From assembly GCA_031277095.1 (NCBI GenBank), contig JAISLU010000061.1, positions 1 through 41,752 on the forward strand: a DNA stretch of 41,752 nt, in the 5' to 3' direction. This DNA is from Synergistaceae bacterium (GTDB lineage Bacteria; Synergistota; Synergistia; Synergistales; Aminobacteriaceae). The notes beneath the pieces are model-generated. The model was not told where the DNA came from, made no database searches, and was given only the letters and a program-made list of their open reading frames with translations. A program made the translations under genes and the position numbers. This document shows, piece after piece, positions 7,949 through 15,746 of the stretch. Every line of letters starts with the position of its first letter. Position 1 is the first letter of the stretch.

Positions 7949-8698
7949 ATGTCACAGGGAAAAGGGGCAAGGACTCGATTGAGTAAAACGAAACGCGCGC
8001 GCCGGTGTCTTCGCAGATTCCAGCGCAGTCTGCTGGTTGGGCTGGTGGCTCTTTTTTTGTGCATCGAATGGGGCCCTTTGAGCGATGAAAGAGCCCGGCG
8101 GGGCATCGCGTCGGGGAATCCTTTCGTCAAGGAGATCGCTTTGACTTTTGACGACGGCCCCCGGGACCGAGGCATGCCCGAGCTGCTGGCGGCTCTGAAG
8201 AGTTTGGACGTGCCGGGAACGTTTTTCCTGGTGGGAAAATTTGCCGAGCGCTATGGCTCCATCACTCAAAGCATCGATGCCGCCGGGCACGAAATCGAGA
8301 ACCACAGCTATACGCACCCGAAACTCTACACCTTGTGGGTAGAAAAAATCATGCGCGAGGCGGAACGCTGCAACGAGGTCATGGCCAACTTGGCAATACG
8401 TTCTCCCCGTTTTCTGCGTCCCCCCGGGGGAGGTTTCAACCTCAAAATTTTTTACGCCCTGCGACGCATGGACATGCGCATGGGGCTTTGGAGCGTCAAC
8501 ACCGCCGACTACACCGGAAGATCGGCAGAACTCATCACGGCCGACGTTTTGAAATCGACCCGCCCCGGCTCCATCATCTTGATGCACTCAGGGGTTCCCG
8601 CCACCGTCGAGGCTCTGCCCGCCATAGTTACGGCGCTCCGGGAGCGCGGCTATCGCTTCGTAACGCTTCAAGACCTCTGGAACAACGGAGCGATATGA
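7949..8698 (+). CDS. membrane-anchored polysaccharide deacetylase (NodB domain)
   Basis: A basic N-terminus and one hydrophobic anchor (about residues 27-42) are followed by a NodB carbohydrate esterase domain: TFDDGP (Asp68, Asp69), HSYTHP (metal-binding His119 and His123), RPPGGGFN and LMHSG. Such enzymes remove N-acetyl groups from peptidoglycan or other glycans in a metal-dependent reaction, here probably on the periplasmic side. At 249 residues it is little more than the catalytic domain. The ATG at 7949 has no clear ribosome site; a TTG at 7979, behind GGGGCAAGG, may be the real start. The stop overlaps uvrC by four bases (ATGA). Confidence 0.9.
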   Translation: MSQGKGARTRLSKTKRARRCLRRFQRSLLVGLVALFLCIEWGPLSDERARRGIASGNPFVKEIALTFDDGPRDRGMPELLAALKSLDVPGTFFLVGKFAERYGSITQSIDAAGHEIENHSYTHPKLYTLWVEKIMREAERCNEVMANLAIRSPRFLRPPGGGFNLKIFYALRRMDMRMGLWSVNTADYTGRSAELITADVLKSTRPGSIILMHSGVPATVEALPAIVTALRERGYRFVTLQDLWNNGAI

Positions 8699-10185
8699 AA
8701 CCGAACATCGCGGCTATTTTGAAAACCCTTCCCGACAAGCCTGGAGTGTACATCATGCGGAACGAAAAAGGAGAGGTCCTTTACGTCGGCAAGGCCAAAA
8801 GGCTGAAACGCAGAGTCGCCTCCTATTTCAGACACGCGAATTTTGCGTCGCCGCGTTTGCGCAAACTTGTCGCCCTGGTGGAGGACATCTCCACCCTGCG
8901 CACCGAGAGCGAGGCCGAGGCGCTCATCGTCGAAGCGAAGCTGATCCGTCGCTATTCTCCTTTCTTCAACATCGACCTCAAAATGAGCGACCGCTATCCC
9001 TACATTCGCATCACGGAGGAGCCCTTTCCCCGCCTTGTGGTGACCCGCAAGAAGGAAGAGGACGGCTCCATCTGGTTTGGCCCCTACGTCAGCGCCGGAA
9101 GCATTCGTACCCTCCTGCGCCTGATCGAGCGTTATTTCCCGCTGCGTCACTGCAAGTCCGAGATTCTGCGGGGCAAGACCGACAAACGCCCGTGCCTGGA
9201 GTACGCCCTGGGCCGCTGCATGGGCGTTTGCGCCGGGCTCTGCACGGAGGCCGAGTACCGGGAGCGGGTGAACGATATCGTCCTGTTGCTCCAGGGCAAT
9301 ACCTCGGAGTTGGTGGAGCGGATGCGCCGCCGTATGAACGCAGCCGCGAAGATCATGGCGTTCGAGGAAGCCGCCCGATACCGCGATACCATACGTGCGG
9401 TGTGGAAGGTCTCCCGCCAGCGCGTGTCCGAGGCGCTGCAAGAGGACCTGGACTCCGAAACATGGCAGGTTTTGACGAAACTTCAGGAGACCTTCGAGCT
9501 CAAAACCCTTCCCTGGCGGATGGACGCCTTCGATATTTCGCACATGTCCGGACATGAAATGTACGGATGCTGCGTTGTTTTCGAACAGGGCAAGCCCAAT
9601 CCGTCGCTCTATCGCAGGTTCAAGATCCGCTCTCTGGAGGAAAACGAAATCGACGATTTCCGCTCGATACAGGAGACGGTGCTGCGCCGTTACCGTCACG
9701 CATTGGAGAACTCCGAGCCGATGCCGCAGTTCATCTTGATCGACGGCGGCCCCGTGCAGTTGGAGTTCGCGCTGAAGTCCTTCGAGGAGCTGAAGTTGGA
9801 GATCCCCGTCGCCGCCTTGGCCAAACGAGAAGAGCTGGTCTACCTGCCCGGACGCCCCGACCCGCTGAGGCTTTCTTTCGACGATCCCGTGCTGAAACTT
9901 TTGCAGCGGCTGCGCGACGAAGTTCACCGTTATTCCATTACCACCCACCGGAACGCGAAGGTCAGCCGTCTGCGCCGCTCCGTGTTGGAGGAGGTTCCCG
10001 GCATCGGCAAAGCCAAGGCCGCCCAGCTTATCGTGAAGTTCGGAAGCGTCCAGCGCATCGCCACAATGGACCCCGAGGCTCTGTCCGGTGTCCCCGGCGT
10101 GGGTAAAGCCCTGGCCCAGAAAATCATCAATTACCTGCGAGGCGAACTGGAAACGAGAAATGCAGACAATAATAGCGAGCGATAA
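8695..10185 (+). CDS. uvrC: excinuclease ABC subunit C, shortened form
   Basis: UvrC makes both incisions in nucleotide excision repair. The protein has a GIY-YIG domain (about 15-95, with GVYIM and LYVGKAK), a UVR segment that binds UvrB (about 204-238), the RNase H-like nuclease (FDISH with Asp280, LIDGG with Asp350, RDEVH with His411) and a C-terminal double helix-hairpin-helix (about 433-482). It is only 496 residues, against about 600 in most bacteria: roughly 100 residues between the UVR segment and the nuclease are missing, with all catalytic residues kept. The ATG overlaps the preceding stop (ATGA). Confidence 0.95.
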   Translation: MKPNIAAILKTLPDKPGVYIMRNEKGEVLYVGKAKRLKRRVASYFRHANFASPRLRKLVALVEDISTLRTESEAEALIVEAKLIRRYSPFFNIDLKMSDRYPYIRITEEPFPRLVVTRKKEEDGSIWFGPYVSAGSIRTLLRLIERYFPLRHCKSEILRGKTDKRPCLEYALGRCMGVCAGLCTEAEYRERVNDIVLLLQGNTSELVERMRRRMNAAAKIMAFEEAARYRDTIRAVWKVSRQRVSEALQEDLDSETWQVLTKLQETFELKTLPWRMDAFDISHMSGHEMYGCCVVFEQGKPNPSLYRRFKIRSLEENEIDDFRSIQETVLRRYRHALENSEPMPQFILIDGGPVQLEFALKSFEELKLEIPVAALAKREELVYLPGRPDPLRLSFDDPVLKLLQRLRDEVHRYSITTHRNAKVSRLRRSVLEEVPGIGKAKAAQLIVKFGSVQRIATMDPEALSGVPGVGKALAQKIINYLRGELETRNADNNSER

Positions 10186-10274
10186 ATGAAAGTGAAAGTG
10201 AAAAATGCAAGGCCGGCAGCCGCAAGTATCAGGTAAACATGGGTAAAAATAAGGAGAGAGGAATGGAGAGGTGA

Positions 10275-10883
10275 ATCAGGATAAGTAAGATACTGAAGCG
10301 TTTTTTCGATATTTCAGGGGCTCTCGCGGGGATAGTTTTGCTATCTCCCGTACTTTTGGCTCTCGTATTTTGGGTGCGCCGACGCATGGGCCCGCCGGCG
10401 GTTTTTGCCCAGCAACGGGCGGGATTGAGGGGAAAGCCCTTCGTACTTTACAAATTCCGCACAATGAACGACTCCCGGGACGAACAGGGAGAGCTTTTGC
10501 CCGACGAAGCGCGTCTGACGGAGTTCGGCCAATTTCTGCGCCGTTCGAGTTTGGACGAGCTGCCCCAGCTCTGGAACGTTTTGAAAGGCGACATGAGCCT
10601 GGTAGGACCTCGCCCGCTTTTGACGGACTACGTGCCTCTTTACGACGAGACGCAACGCAGACGGCTCGACGTCAAACCTGGCGTCACCGGCTGGGCCCAG
10701 ATCAACGGACGCAACGCAATCGGCTGGAACGAAAAGTTCGCACTGGACGTTTGGTACGTGGATCATTGTAGTTTAGGGCTCGATCTACGAATCATCTTTC
10801 TGACGCTCGTCAAAATTTTGAAGCGCGAAGGCATCTCCGCCGCGGGCGAAGCCACGATGCCAAGATTCACGGGAAATGAATAA
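10275..10883 (+). CDS. undecaprenyl-phosphate sugar phosphotransferase, WcaJ/PglC-like
   Basis: This monotopic phosphoglycosyl transferase should load the first sugar phosphate on the lipid carrier for a surface glycan. Visible are one N-terminal hydrophobic helix (SGALAGIVLLSPVLLALVF), the basic RRRMGPP loop, YKFRTM, SSLDELPQLWNVLKGDMS with the catalytic Asp-Glu pair, VGPRPL, and KPGVTGWAQINGRN. The reading frame has no ATG, GTG or TTG before the conserved N-terminus. An ATG at 10263 with a good AAGGAG site reaches an in-frame TGA at 10272, and the first standard start afterwards (TTG 10338) would cut the helix. The coordinate given is the first codon after that TGA. A 77-bp piece of this gene is repeated at 11918. 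Confidence 0.88.
   Translation: MRISKILKRFFDISGALAGIVLLSPVLLALVFWVRRRMGPPAVFAQQRAGLRGKPFVLYKFRTMNDSRDEQGELLPDEARLTEFGQFLRRSSLDELPQLWNVLKGDMSLVGPRPLLTDYVPLYDETQRRRLDVKPGVTGWAQINGRNAIGWNEKFALDVWYVDHCSLGLDLRIIFLTLVKILKREGISAAGEATMPRFTGNE
10699..10775 (+). repeat. 77-bp direct repeat, copy 1 (inside the sugar transferase gene)
   Basis: This stretch encodes the QINGRNAIGWNEKF region of the sugar transferase and recurs at 11918-11994 with two mismatches in 77 bases. The two copies flank the AT-rich FkbM gene. Confidence 0.95.
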
Positions 10884-10988
10884 ATTTACGCTATTGAAAG
10901 CATCGCAGCCAGAGAAATGCGTATGGGTTGGTGATTTATGGACCTTCGAGAGTTTTGTATTCAACGCCGCGAATTGAAGGGAGTGAAC

Positions 10989-11909
10989 ATGAACTTGGGT
11001 ACTATATGGAAATTGATATGTTGGAGAGTCCGAAGACTTTATATGGGAGTAGATACGCCAGTGGAGTTTTTATCTCTTTGCGCCAACTATCTAATAATGT
11101 TTTTTACACACAAGAATTATCAGCTCCACTTCAAGGCGGCTCAGAATCGTTTGAAGAAAAAGTACTTGAGCGATGGTATTTATTCATTTAAAGAAGTGCG
11201 ACTACCGTTGCTGGATACTGCCACGGGGAATTCTTTCGGTGGATATGTTTTTAAAGATACTTTTTTTGTTTACATGGAACGCAACGATTGTTATGACGAA
11301 GCAAGCATAAATCTTTATTACGATCTTCTTCATGAAGGCCCGTACGGTTTGCGCAACGATATTGTCAATGTTACAGTTGAAGCAGGCGATATCGTTTTCG
11401 ATGTGGGAAGTTGGATAGGGGATTTTGCGGCTTATGCATCGGCTAAAGGAGCGTTCACTTATGCTTTTGAACCTTCTGACGCAGTCTACCATTATCTTTT
11501 AAAAACTGCAGAACTCAATAAAAATATATATCCTGTCAAAAAAGGCCTGGGTGATGTACAAACAATAGCTGCCTTTACATATGATATCGATAATTCTGGG
11601 GCAAACGCTATTGTTTCGGGGAATTTTACAAATAAGGAGCAGATGGTCGAGATCACCACGATTGATGCTTTCGTGGAGGAGAATAATTTAGCTTGTGTGG
11701 ATTTTATAAAGGCTGATATTGAAGGGCACGAGCGCTATATGCTCAAAGGGGCAAAAAAGACTCTTAGAAAATTTGCTCCTAAACTGGCGATTTGTACATA
11801 TCACCTGCCAGATGATCCACAAGTATTGGCAAAAATAATAAAAGACTGTAATCCAGCCTACAATATCGTGCAAAAGAAGAAAAAACTCTACGCATCTGTC
11901 CCAAAATGA
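10989..11909 (+). CDS. FkbM family methyltransferase
   Basis: This 306-residue protein has a C-terminal S-adenosylmethionine-dependent FkbM fold: GDIVFDVGSWIGDFAAYAS (cofactor loop, about 131-149), AFEPSD, TTIDAFV and DFIKADIEGHERYMLKGA. The family methylates sugars or other small polar groups, and the context suggests a surface-glycan sugar. The ATG at 10989 follows GAAGGGAG; the frame also extends to an ATG at 10938. The gene is much richer in A and T, with different codon use from its neighbours, and is flanked by a duplicated scrap of the preceding gene and a MITE-like element. These are strong signs of acquisition by transfer. Confidence 0.9.
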   Translation: MNLGTIWKLICWRVRRLYMGVDTPVEFLSLCANYLIMFFTHKNYQLHFKAAQNRLKKKYLSDGIYSFKEVRLPLLDTATGNSFGGYVFKDTFFVYMERNDCYDEASINLYYDLLHEGPYGLRNDIVNVTVEAGDIVFDVGSWIGDFAAYASAKGAFTYAFEPSDAVYHYLLKTAELNKNIYPVKKGLGDVQTIAAFTYDIDNSGANAIVSGNFTNKEQMVEITTIDAFVEENNLACVDFIKADIEGHERYMLKGAKKTLRKFAPKLAICTYHLPDDPQVLAKIIKDCNPAYNIVQKKKKLYASVPK

Positions 11910-11917
11910 CACAGCGT

Positions 11918-11994
11918 AGATCAACGGACTCAACGCAATCGGCTGGAACGAAAAGTTCCCACTGGACGTTTGGTACGTGGATCATTGTAGTTTA
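11918..11994 (+). pseudogene. 77-bp direct repeat, copy 2: scrap of the sugar transferase gene
   Basis: It matches 10699-10775 at 75 of 77 positions and starts 8 bases after the FkbM stop. It carries no start and cannot make a protein; it is a remnant of a second transferase copy or of a recombination event. Its right end coincides with the TA at the left edge of the MITE-like element. Confidence 0.9.
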
Positions 11995-12095
11995 TAGCGG
12001 ATTTCAATTTCATGCATAAACCATGTCCCACTGAATGAATGCGTGGACGTATTCATGAGTGCATGTTTTGTGTATGATTTTGCAATCCGCTATAA
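11992..12095. mobile_element. MITE-like element with 12-bp terminal inverted repeats
   Basis: TTATAGCGGATT at 11992-12003 is the exact reverse complement of AATCCGCTATAA at 12084-12095. Ignoring one mismatch, the match continues inward through CAA. The element is about 104 bases, has no coding capacity and can be read as TA-flanked, the target duplication made by IS630/Tc1-type transposases. It ends four bases before the cinA stop codon. The paired ends could also form a hairpin that stops convergent transcripts. Confidence 0.65.
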
Positions 12096-12099
12096 AGCC

Positions 12100-13404
12100 T
12101 TACAATTCGCACATCCGAAGCCAGGCCGCGGTCAACGCTATGCGAACGGCGCGCTCCCGCACGAGGTCCCGGTCGCCCTCCAAGCGACGTCCGAAGGAAC
12201 GGCTCTCTATTTCCTTGCCGACCCTCGAAGCCTCGGCGAACCACACCGTCCCCACGGGGTCTTTTTCGGTGCCTCCATCGGGTCCAGCGATTCCCGTCAC
12301 GGCAACGGCCAAAGACGTTCCATACTGCTCCAAGGCGCCTCTCGCCATATTCTCCGCGCACTCCCCGCTGACCGCGCCATAATGGTCGAGAAGAGCCGGC
12401 TCCACTGCCAGCACTCTCTTTTTCGCCTCATCGCTGTAAGTCACCGCGCTTCCCGCAAAAACGGCCGAACTGCCGGGGAGTTGGGTCAGCGCCGCCCCCA
12501 TCAAACCTCCAGTGCAAGACTCCGCGCAGGAAAGGGTCAAGCCTTTTTCCCGCCCCGTGGCGAGTATGGCCTCCGGCAAAGAAGCGCAGCCCTCCGGCAG
12601 GACGCTGCCCGTGAAACGCTCTCGCATTGTCCGGACGGCCGACTCCACGAGCGGCGCTTCGCCCCGGATCACAAACTCGACCAAGGCGAAAGAAGGCAGG
12701 ACGGAAATGTGCAGACTCTCGTCCGCGATGATCTCCGGCACCCGCTTGACAGCCAGACTTTCGGGGATGCCGATGACCGCGACGGACTTCCAGGTCCGCA
12801 CCAATTCGCGCTTCTCTTGAGACAAGAACGGCGTCAGTTCCTGACCTACCATCGCCTTGAACTCGAAAGGCACGCCCGGAAAACACCAGACCCGAGTTCC
12901 CGATTTCTCGAAATATATCCCGAGGGCCGAGCCCGCTGGGTTGTAGACCCCTCGGGCCTCGATAGGAAGAAGCCCCTGAATGGAACGGGACCCTTCTATT
13001 ACCTCCTTCAGTGATGTCCCTTCGAATCGGGCGACCACGCGGTCGTACAGAGCGTCGTCCACGGACAACCCGCACTTCAAATACTCGGCCAGGGCATAAC
13101 GGGTTTTATCGTCGTGAGTGGGCCCCAGTCCGCCGGAGAAGACCAAAAGGTCGGTCTTTCCCATCCAGCGCTCCAGCGTATCCACAACCGGAGACAGATC
13201 ATCCGGCACCACTTCTATACGAAGAACCTTCCATCCCGCGTCGTGCAGAAGCCACGCTAGCCACGCGCAGTTGCCCTCACGCCGTACTCCGCTTAAAAGC
13301 TCGTCTCCTATCGCAATCAATACGGCCGTTTTCGCGATACCCTTTCCACAATCTTCCACGATAAAATCCTCCTCGCCAGAACTCGTTTCGACGTTTTCCG
13401 CCAT
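12100..13404 (-). CDS. cinA: CinA family protein with nicotinamide-nucleotide amidase domain
   Basis: This 434-residue protein has both CinA halves. The N-terminal MoaB/MogA-like domain (about 25-195; AIGDELLSG, VFSGGLGPTHDD, PGVPFEF) is associated with ADP-ribose pyrophosphatase activity. The C-terminal CinA domain (about 270-434; LSCAESCTGGLMGAALT, AVTGIAGPDGGTEKDPVGTVW) is the PncC type that deamidates NMN to nicotinate mononucleotide. It recycles pyridine nucleotides in the cytoplasm; the competence link in the name comes from Gram-positive bacteria. The first 24 residues are a non-conserved extension, so the true start may be further in. Its 3' end touches a MITE-like element. Confidence 0.94.
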   Translation of the reverse strand: MAENVETSSGEEDFIVEDCGKGIAKTAVLIAIGDELLSGVRREGNCAWLAWLLHDAGWKVLRIEVVPDDLSPVVDTLERWMGKTDLLVFSGGLGPTHDDKTRYALAEYLKCGLSVDDALYDRVVARFEGTSLKEVIEGSRSIQGLLPIEARGVYNPAGSALGIYFEKSGTRVWCFPGVPFEFKAMVGQELTPFLSQEKRELVRTWKSVAVIGIPESLAVKRVPEIIADESLHISVLPSFALVEFVIRGEAPLVESAVRTMRERFTGSVLPEGCASLPEAILATGREKGLTLSCAESCTGGLMGAALTQLPGSSAVFAGSAVTYSDEAKKRVLAVEPALLDHYGAVSGECAENMARGALEQYGTSLAVAVTGIAGPDGGTEKDPVGTVWFAEASRVGKEIESRSFGRRLEGDRDLVRERAVRIALTAAWLRMCEL

Positions 13405-13471
13405 CAGTATACCCCAGGGCGGCTCGGCGCAGAGCCTCCGGTCCGTTCATGACGGCACAATTTTTTCCTAC

Positions 13472-13495
13472 GAAAATAGATTCGCCTCTATTTTC
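13472..13495. repeat. small palindrome, copy 1
   Basis: GAAAATAGA and TCTATTTTC form a perfect nine-pair stem around TTCGCC. A near-identical palindrome, with the same loop pattern and the same TATTTTCAT flank, lies at 25086-25109. This copy is 68 bases upstream of cinA. The rest of the gene-free gap 13405-13719 holds only the terminator at its far end. Confidence 0.75.
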
Positions 13496-13654
13496 ATCGC
13501 TTTTCATCGTTCCCGAGTTTGACAGTAAAAAGATCACGGCTGTCAACTTAAGGCTGCTCCATAAATTATTGAAACACTGCTGCCAATTTTTTAGTTGCTT
13601 CTTCTTCTGGGCATGTTACGGATGTCTTGTTGGCTAAAGAGATAGGGATATTGA

Positions 13655-13692
13655 AGACAAAAACAAACGGGGCGCGCTATGGGCGGCCCCGT
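13655..13692 (-). terminator. Rho-independent terminator of the Ig-domain lipoprotein gene
   Basis: On the minus strand ACGGGGC and GCCCCGT form a GC-rich hairpin (13692-13667) followed by TTTGTTTTTGTC. It begins 28 bases beyond the lipoprotein gene stop. Confidence 0.85.
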
Positions 13693-13719
13693 GGGTCTTC
13701 TCTAACTTATGAAGTCCCG

Positions 13720-15276
13720 CTAGCGAGCACTCATCCACACAATATCTTGATCAACATAAGGCACACTCAAATTTTTTTCTCCGCATAATCCTGTGGCTGC
13801 TGCGCGATTTTTCAACCCATTTTTTACTCCAGAACTCTTCCCATCCAAATCAAACCCTACCCACCATCTATTGTTTTCCACATCGAGATAAACCCACTCC
13901 AATATGCCTGGGTTTGGCATATAGGGTGTCAAATCCTCCGCAGTAGGCACCCACCCCAAATTTATGGCATCCATCTCATCCTCATAAAGCATCATTGATG
14001 CTGCTTTCACATTCCTCAGTGTGGAGACTATTTCCGAAACCTCTGCTAATACGTCTGCCGCATTTTCTGCGATTGTGATACTCAATGCTTTGGTCGCGCT
14101 CCCCGCGCTATTCGTCGCCTGGACCGTGAAGCTCGAAGTTCCCACTGTCATCGGCGAGCCGACAATGACTCCGATTGTTGTAATCGTACCGGAAGTTGAT
14201 CCGACAACGGTGTTTAAATTCAAACCACTCGGCAGGTCTCCGCTGACAATCGCCCACGTAATCGGCGCGGTTCCACTGACACCGAGCATCTGACTGTAGG
14301 CTGTCCTTACAATACCGTCAGGCAGGGAAGTTGTGGTGATCGTCGGAGGTACCGCCGTTGCGGCAATCACGATGCTCAACGCCCTGGTCGCGCTGCCCGC
14401 GCTGTTCGTCGCTCGGACTGTGAAGATGAAAGTGCCCTGTGTCTTTGGAGTGCCGGAAATTGTACCGGTGGTGGCATTCAAACTCAAACCCTCCGGCAGG
14501 TTTCCGCTGGCGATCATCCACGTTATCGGCTTGGCTCCGTTGGCACTGAGCGTCTGGCTGTAGATCGTCCCTAAAATGCCGTCAGGCAGGAAAGTCGTGG
14601 CAACCGTCGGAGGTACTGCCGTCACTCTAACTACGCACTTCGCAGTCGAGCCGCTGCCATCTGTCACGGTGATATTGGCTGTTCCTGGCGTTACCGCCGT
14701 TACCAAAGCCGCCGCCGCTCCACTCCTGGCTACCCATGCGATGTCAGGGTTATCGGAAACCCACAGCAGGTCGCCCGTGTAACTCTCGGCCACGAGGGTT
14801 GCGGTCCCGTCAACCTCCAGAGAAAGGGTCGAAGGCACCACCGTCAAGGTCGGGTTTGGATTTGGGGTTGGGGTTGGGTCTGGTGTCGGTGCAGGCGTCG
14901 CCTCATTCGTCACCGTCACATGGCAAACCGCCCGCGCGCGGCTGCTGTCCGTCGCAACGATGTCCGTTTCGCCCACCGCGAGAGCAACCACACTAGCCGA
15001 GGTACGGTCCGTGGAGTTGACGGTAACATTTCTATTTTGCGGTACCCACGCTATGCTGCCCCTGACATTGTTGGCCACAAGGGTTTTTGCCTCTCCGACT
15101 GTTAAGGACAGACTCGACGGCGTAACTGTCAATTTTCCTCCTCCGGGAGGAGGCTTGTAACCGCCGCCACCACTATTGCCGCTGCTACTGCCGCCTCCAC
15201 CTCCGCAGCCGCCGGCCATGCATACCAAGGCCAAGGCAAACAGAAGCATCCATAAACTCCGACGCTTGCAACTCAT
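13720..15276 (-). CDS. surface lipoprotein with Ig-like domains and a pilin-like C-terminus
   Basis: The ATG at 15276 follows GGGAGGTTTTTTCGAG and begins a lipoprotein signal with lipobox MAGGC (Cys24), then a Gly/Ser-rich spacer. Two BIG2-like Ig domains (about 48-122 and 142-222) are separated by a Pro/Thr-rich linker (PAPTPDPTPTPNPNP). Two putative-Ig repeats follow, each with PITW...SGxLPxGLxLN and FTVxATNSAGSATxALSI. The last 115 residues differ: EIVSTLRNVKAASMMLYEDE resembles the helix of type IV pilins and pseudopilins after the N-terminal part, and the tail has LTPYM and GLCG-like features. It is probably anchored to the outer membrane and adhesive. The pilin resemblance is an inference from pattern only. 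Confidence 0.8.
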   Translation of the reverse strand: MSCKRRSLWMLLFALALVCMAGGCGGGGGSSSGNSGGGGYKPPPGGGKLTVTPSSLSLTVGEAKTLVANNVRGSIAWVPQNRNVTVNSTDRTSASVVALAVGETDIVATDSSRARAVCHVTVTNEATPAPTPDPTPTPNPNPTLTVVPSTLSLEVDGTATLVAESYTGDLLWVSDNPDIAWVARSGAAAALVTAVTPGTANITVTDGSGSTAKCVVRVTAVPPTVATTFLPDGILGTIYSQTLSANGAKPITWMIASGNLPEGLSLNATTGTISGTPKTQGTFIFTVRATNSAGSATRALSIVIAATAVPPTITTTSLPDGIVRTAYSQMLGVSGTAPITWAIVSGDLPSGLNLNTVVGSTSGTITTIGVIVGSPMTVGTSSFTVQATNSAGSATKALSITIAENAADVLAEVSEIVSTLRNVKAASMMLYEDEMDAINLGWVPTAEDLTPYMPNPGILEWVYLDVENNRWWVGFDLDGKSSGVKNGLKNRAAATGLCGEKNLSVPYVDQDIVWMSAR

Positions 15277-15476
15277 CTCGAAAAAACCTCCCTGTGAAAA
15301 ATAGGCCGCCCACGGCGACACAAAAAAACATTGGCGGTGACGGCCACGCCAAACCGCCCCGCGTTCAAATCGGGTCTTATTGTCCATAAAGGGAAAAACA
15401 CCGCGCCGCCGAGGGGCACGGAAAAATCAGGGAGAGAAAAAAATTTCTTTGAAGGAGTGATTAAAGGATAGTTATA

Positions 15477-15542
15477 CCTCTGGGCTCTGGGCTCTGGGCT
15501 CTGGGCTCTGGGCTCTGGGCTCTGGGCTCTGGGCTCTGGGCT
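15477..15542. repeat. heptanucleotide repeat (TCTGGGC), about nine copies
   Basis: A nearly perfect run of the 7-mer TCTGGGC covers about 62 bases in the leader between the promoter at 15684-15711 and the lipoprotein gene. Seven is not a multiple of three, so copy-number changes would shift any frame crossing it. The gap 15277-15746 has no gene I can support. Confidence 0.95.
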
Positions 15543-15683
15543 AATATACCGGATTACACCTGAATTTGCAAGAGCAAAAGACGCAAAAGTAGAGGAATCA
15601 TCGCAGTTCACATCGCAATTCTTCCTCACCGTTTCGCGCCCCCTTTCGCTCTTTCTCCTATTGGTCAACTAAATTCAATTCGC

Positions 15684-15711
15684 ATTATACCCAACCGCGA
15701 ATCAACGTCAA
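15684..15711 (-). promoter_or_regulatory. sigma-70-type promoter for the lipoprotein gene
   Basis: On the minus strand TTGACG (15711-15706) and a perfect TATAAT (15689-15684) are separated by 16 bases. It reads toward the lipoprotein gene, starts beyond the MATE stop codon, and would give a leader of about 400 bases that contains the heptamer array. It is the best promoter match I found in the window. Confidence 0.7.
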
Positions 15712-15746
15712 GACCGTGTCTATCGCCGTTTCGACCCCCGTCCATT

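Noticed and set aside
10263-10275. TGA as selenocysteine in the sugar transferase
   Set aside because: Codon 4 of this family has no cysteine or redox role, and no nearby stable hairpin of the SECIS type was seen; a rare start or mutation is simpler.
15477-15542. possible CRISPR-like array
   Set aside because: The units are seven bases long and contiguous, with no spacers; no other array in the window has repeat-spacer structure and no cas gene is present.
15273-15668. 131-residue frame running through the heptamer repeat
   Set aside because: It starts with a TTG without a ribosome site, has SPEPRAQ repeats made by the heptamer, and overlaps the true lipoprotein start in another frame. A short leader peptide is not excluded, but this frame is not supported.
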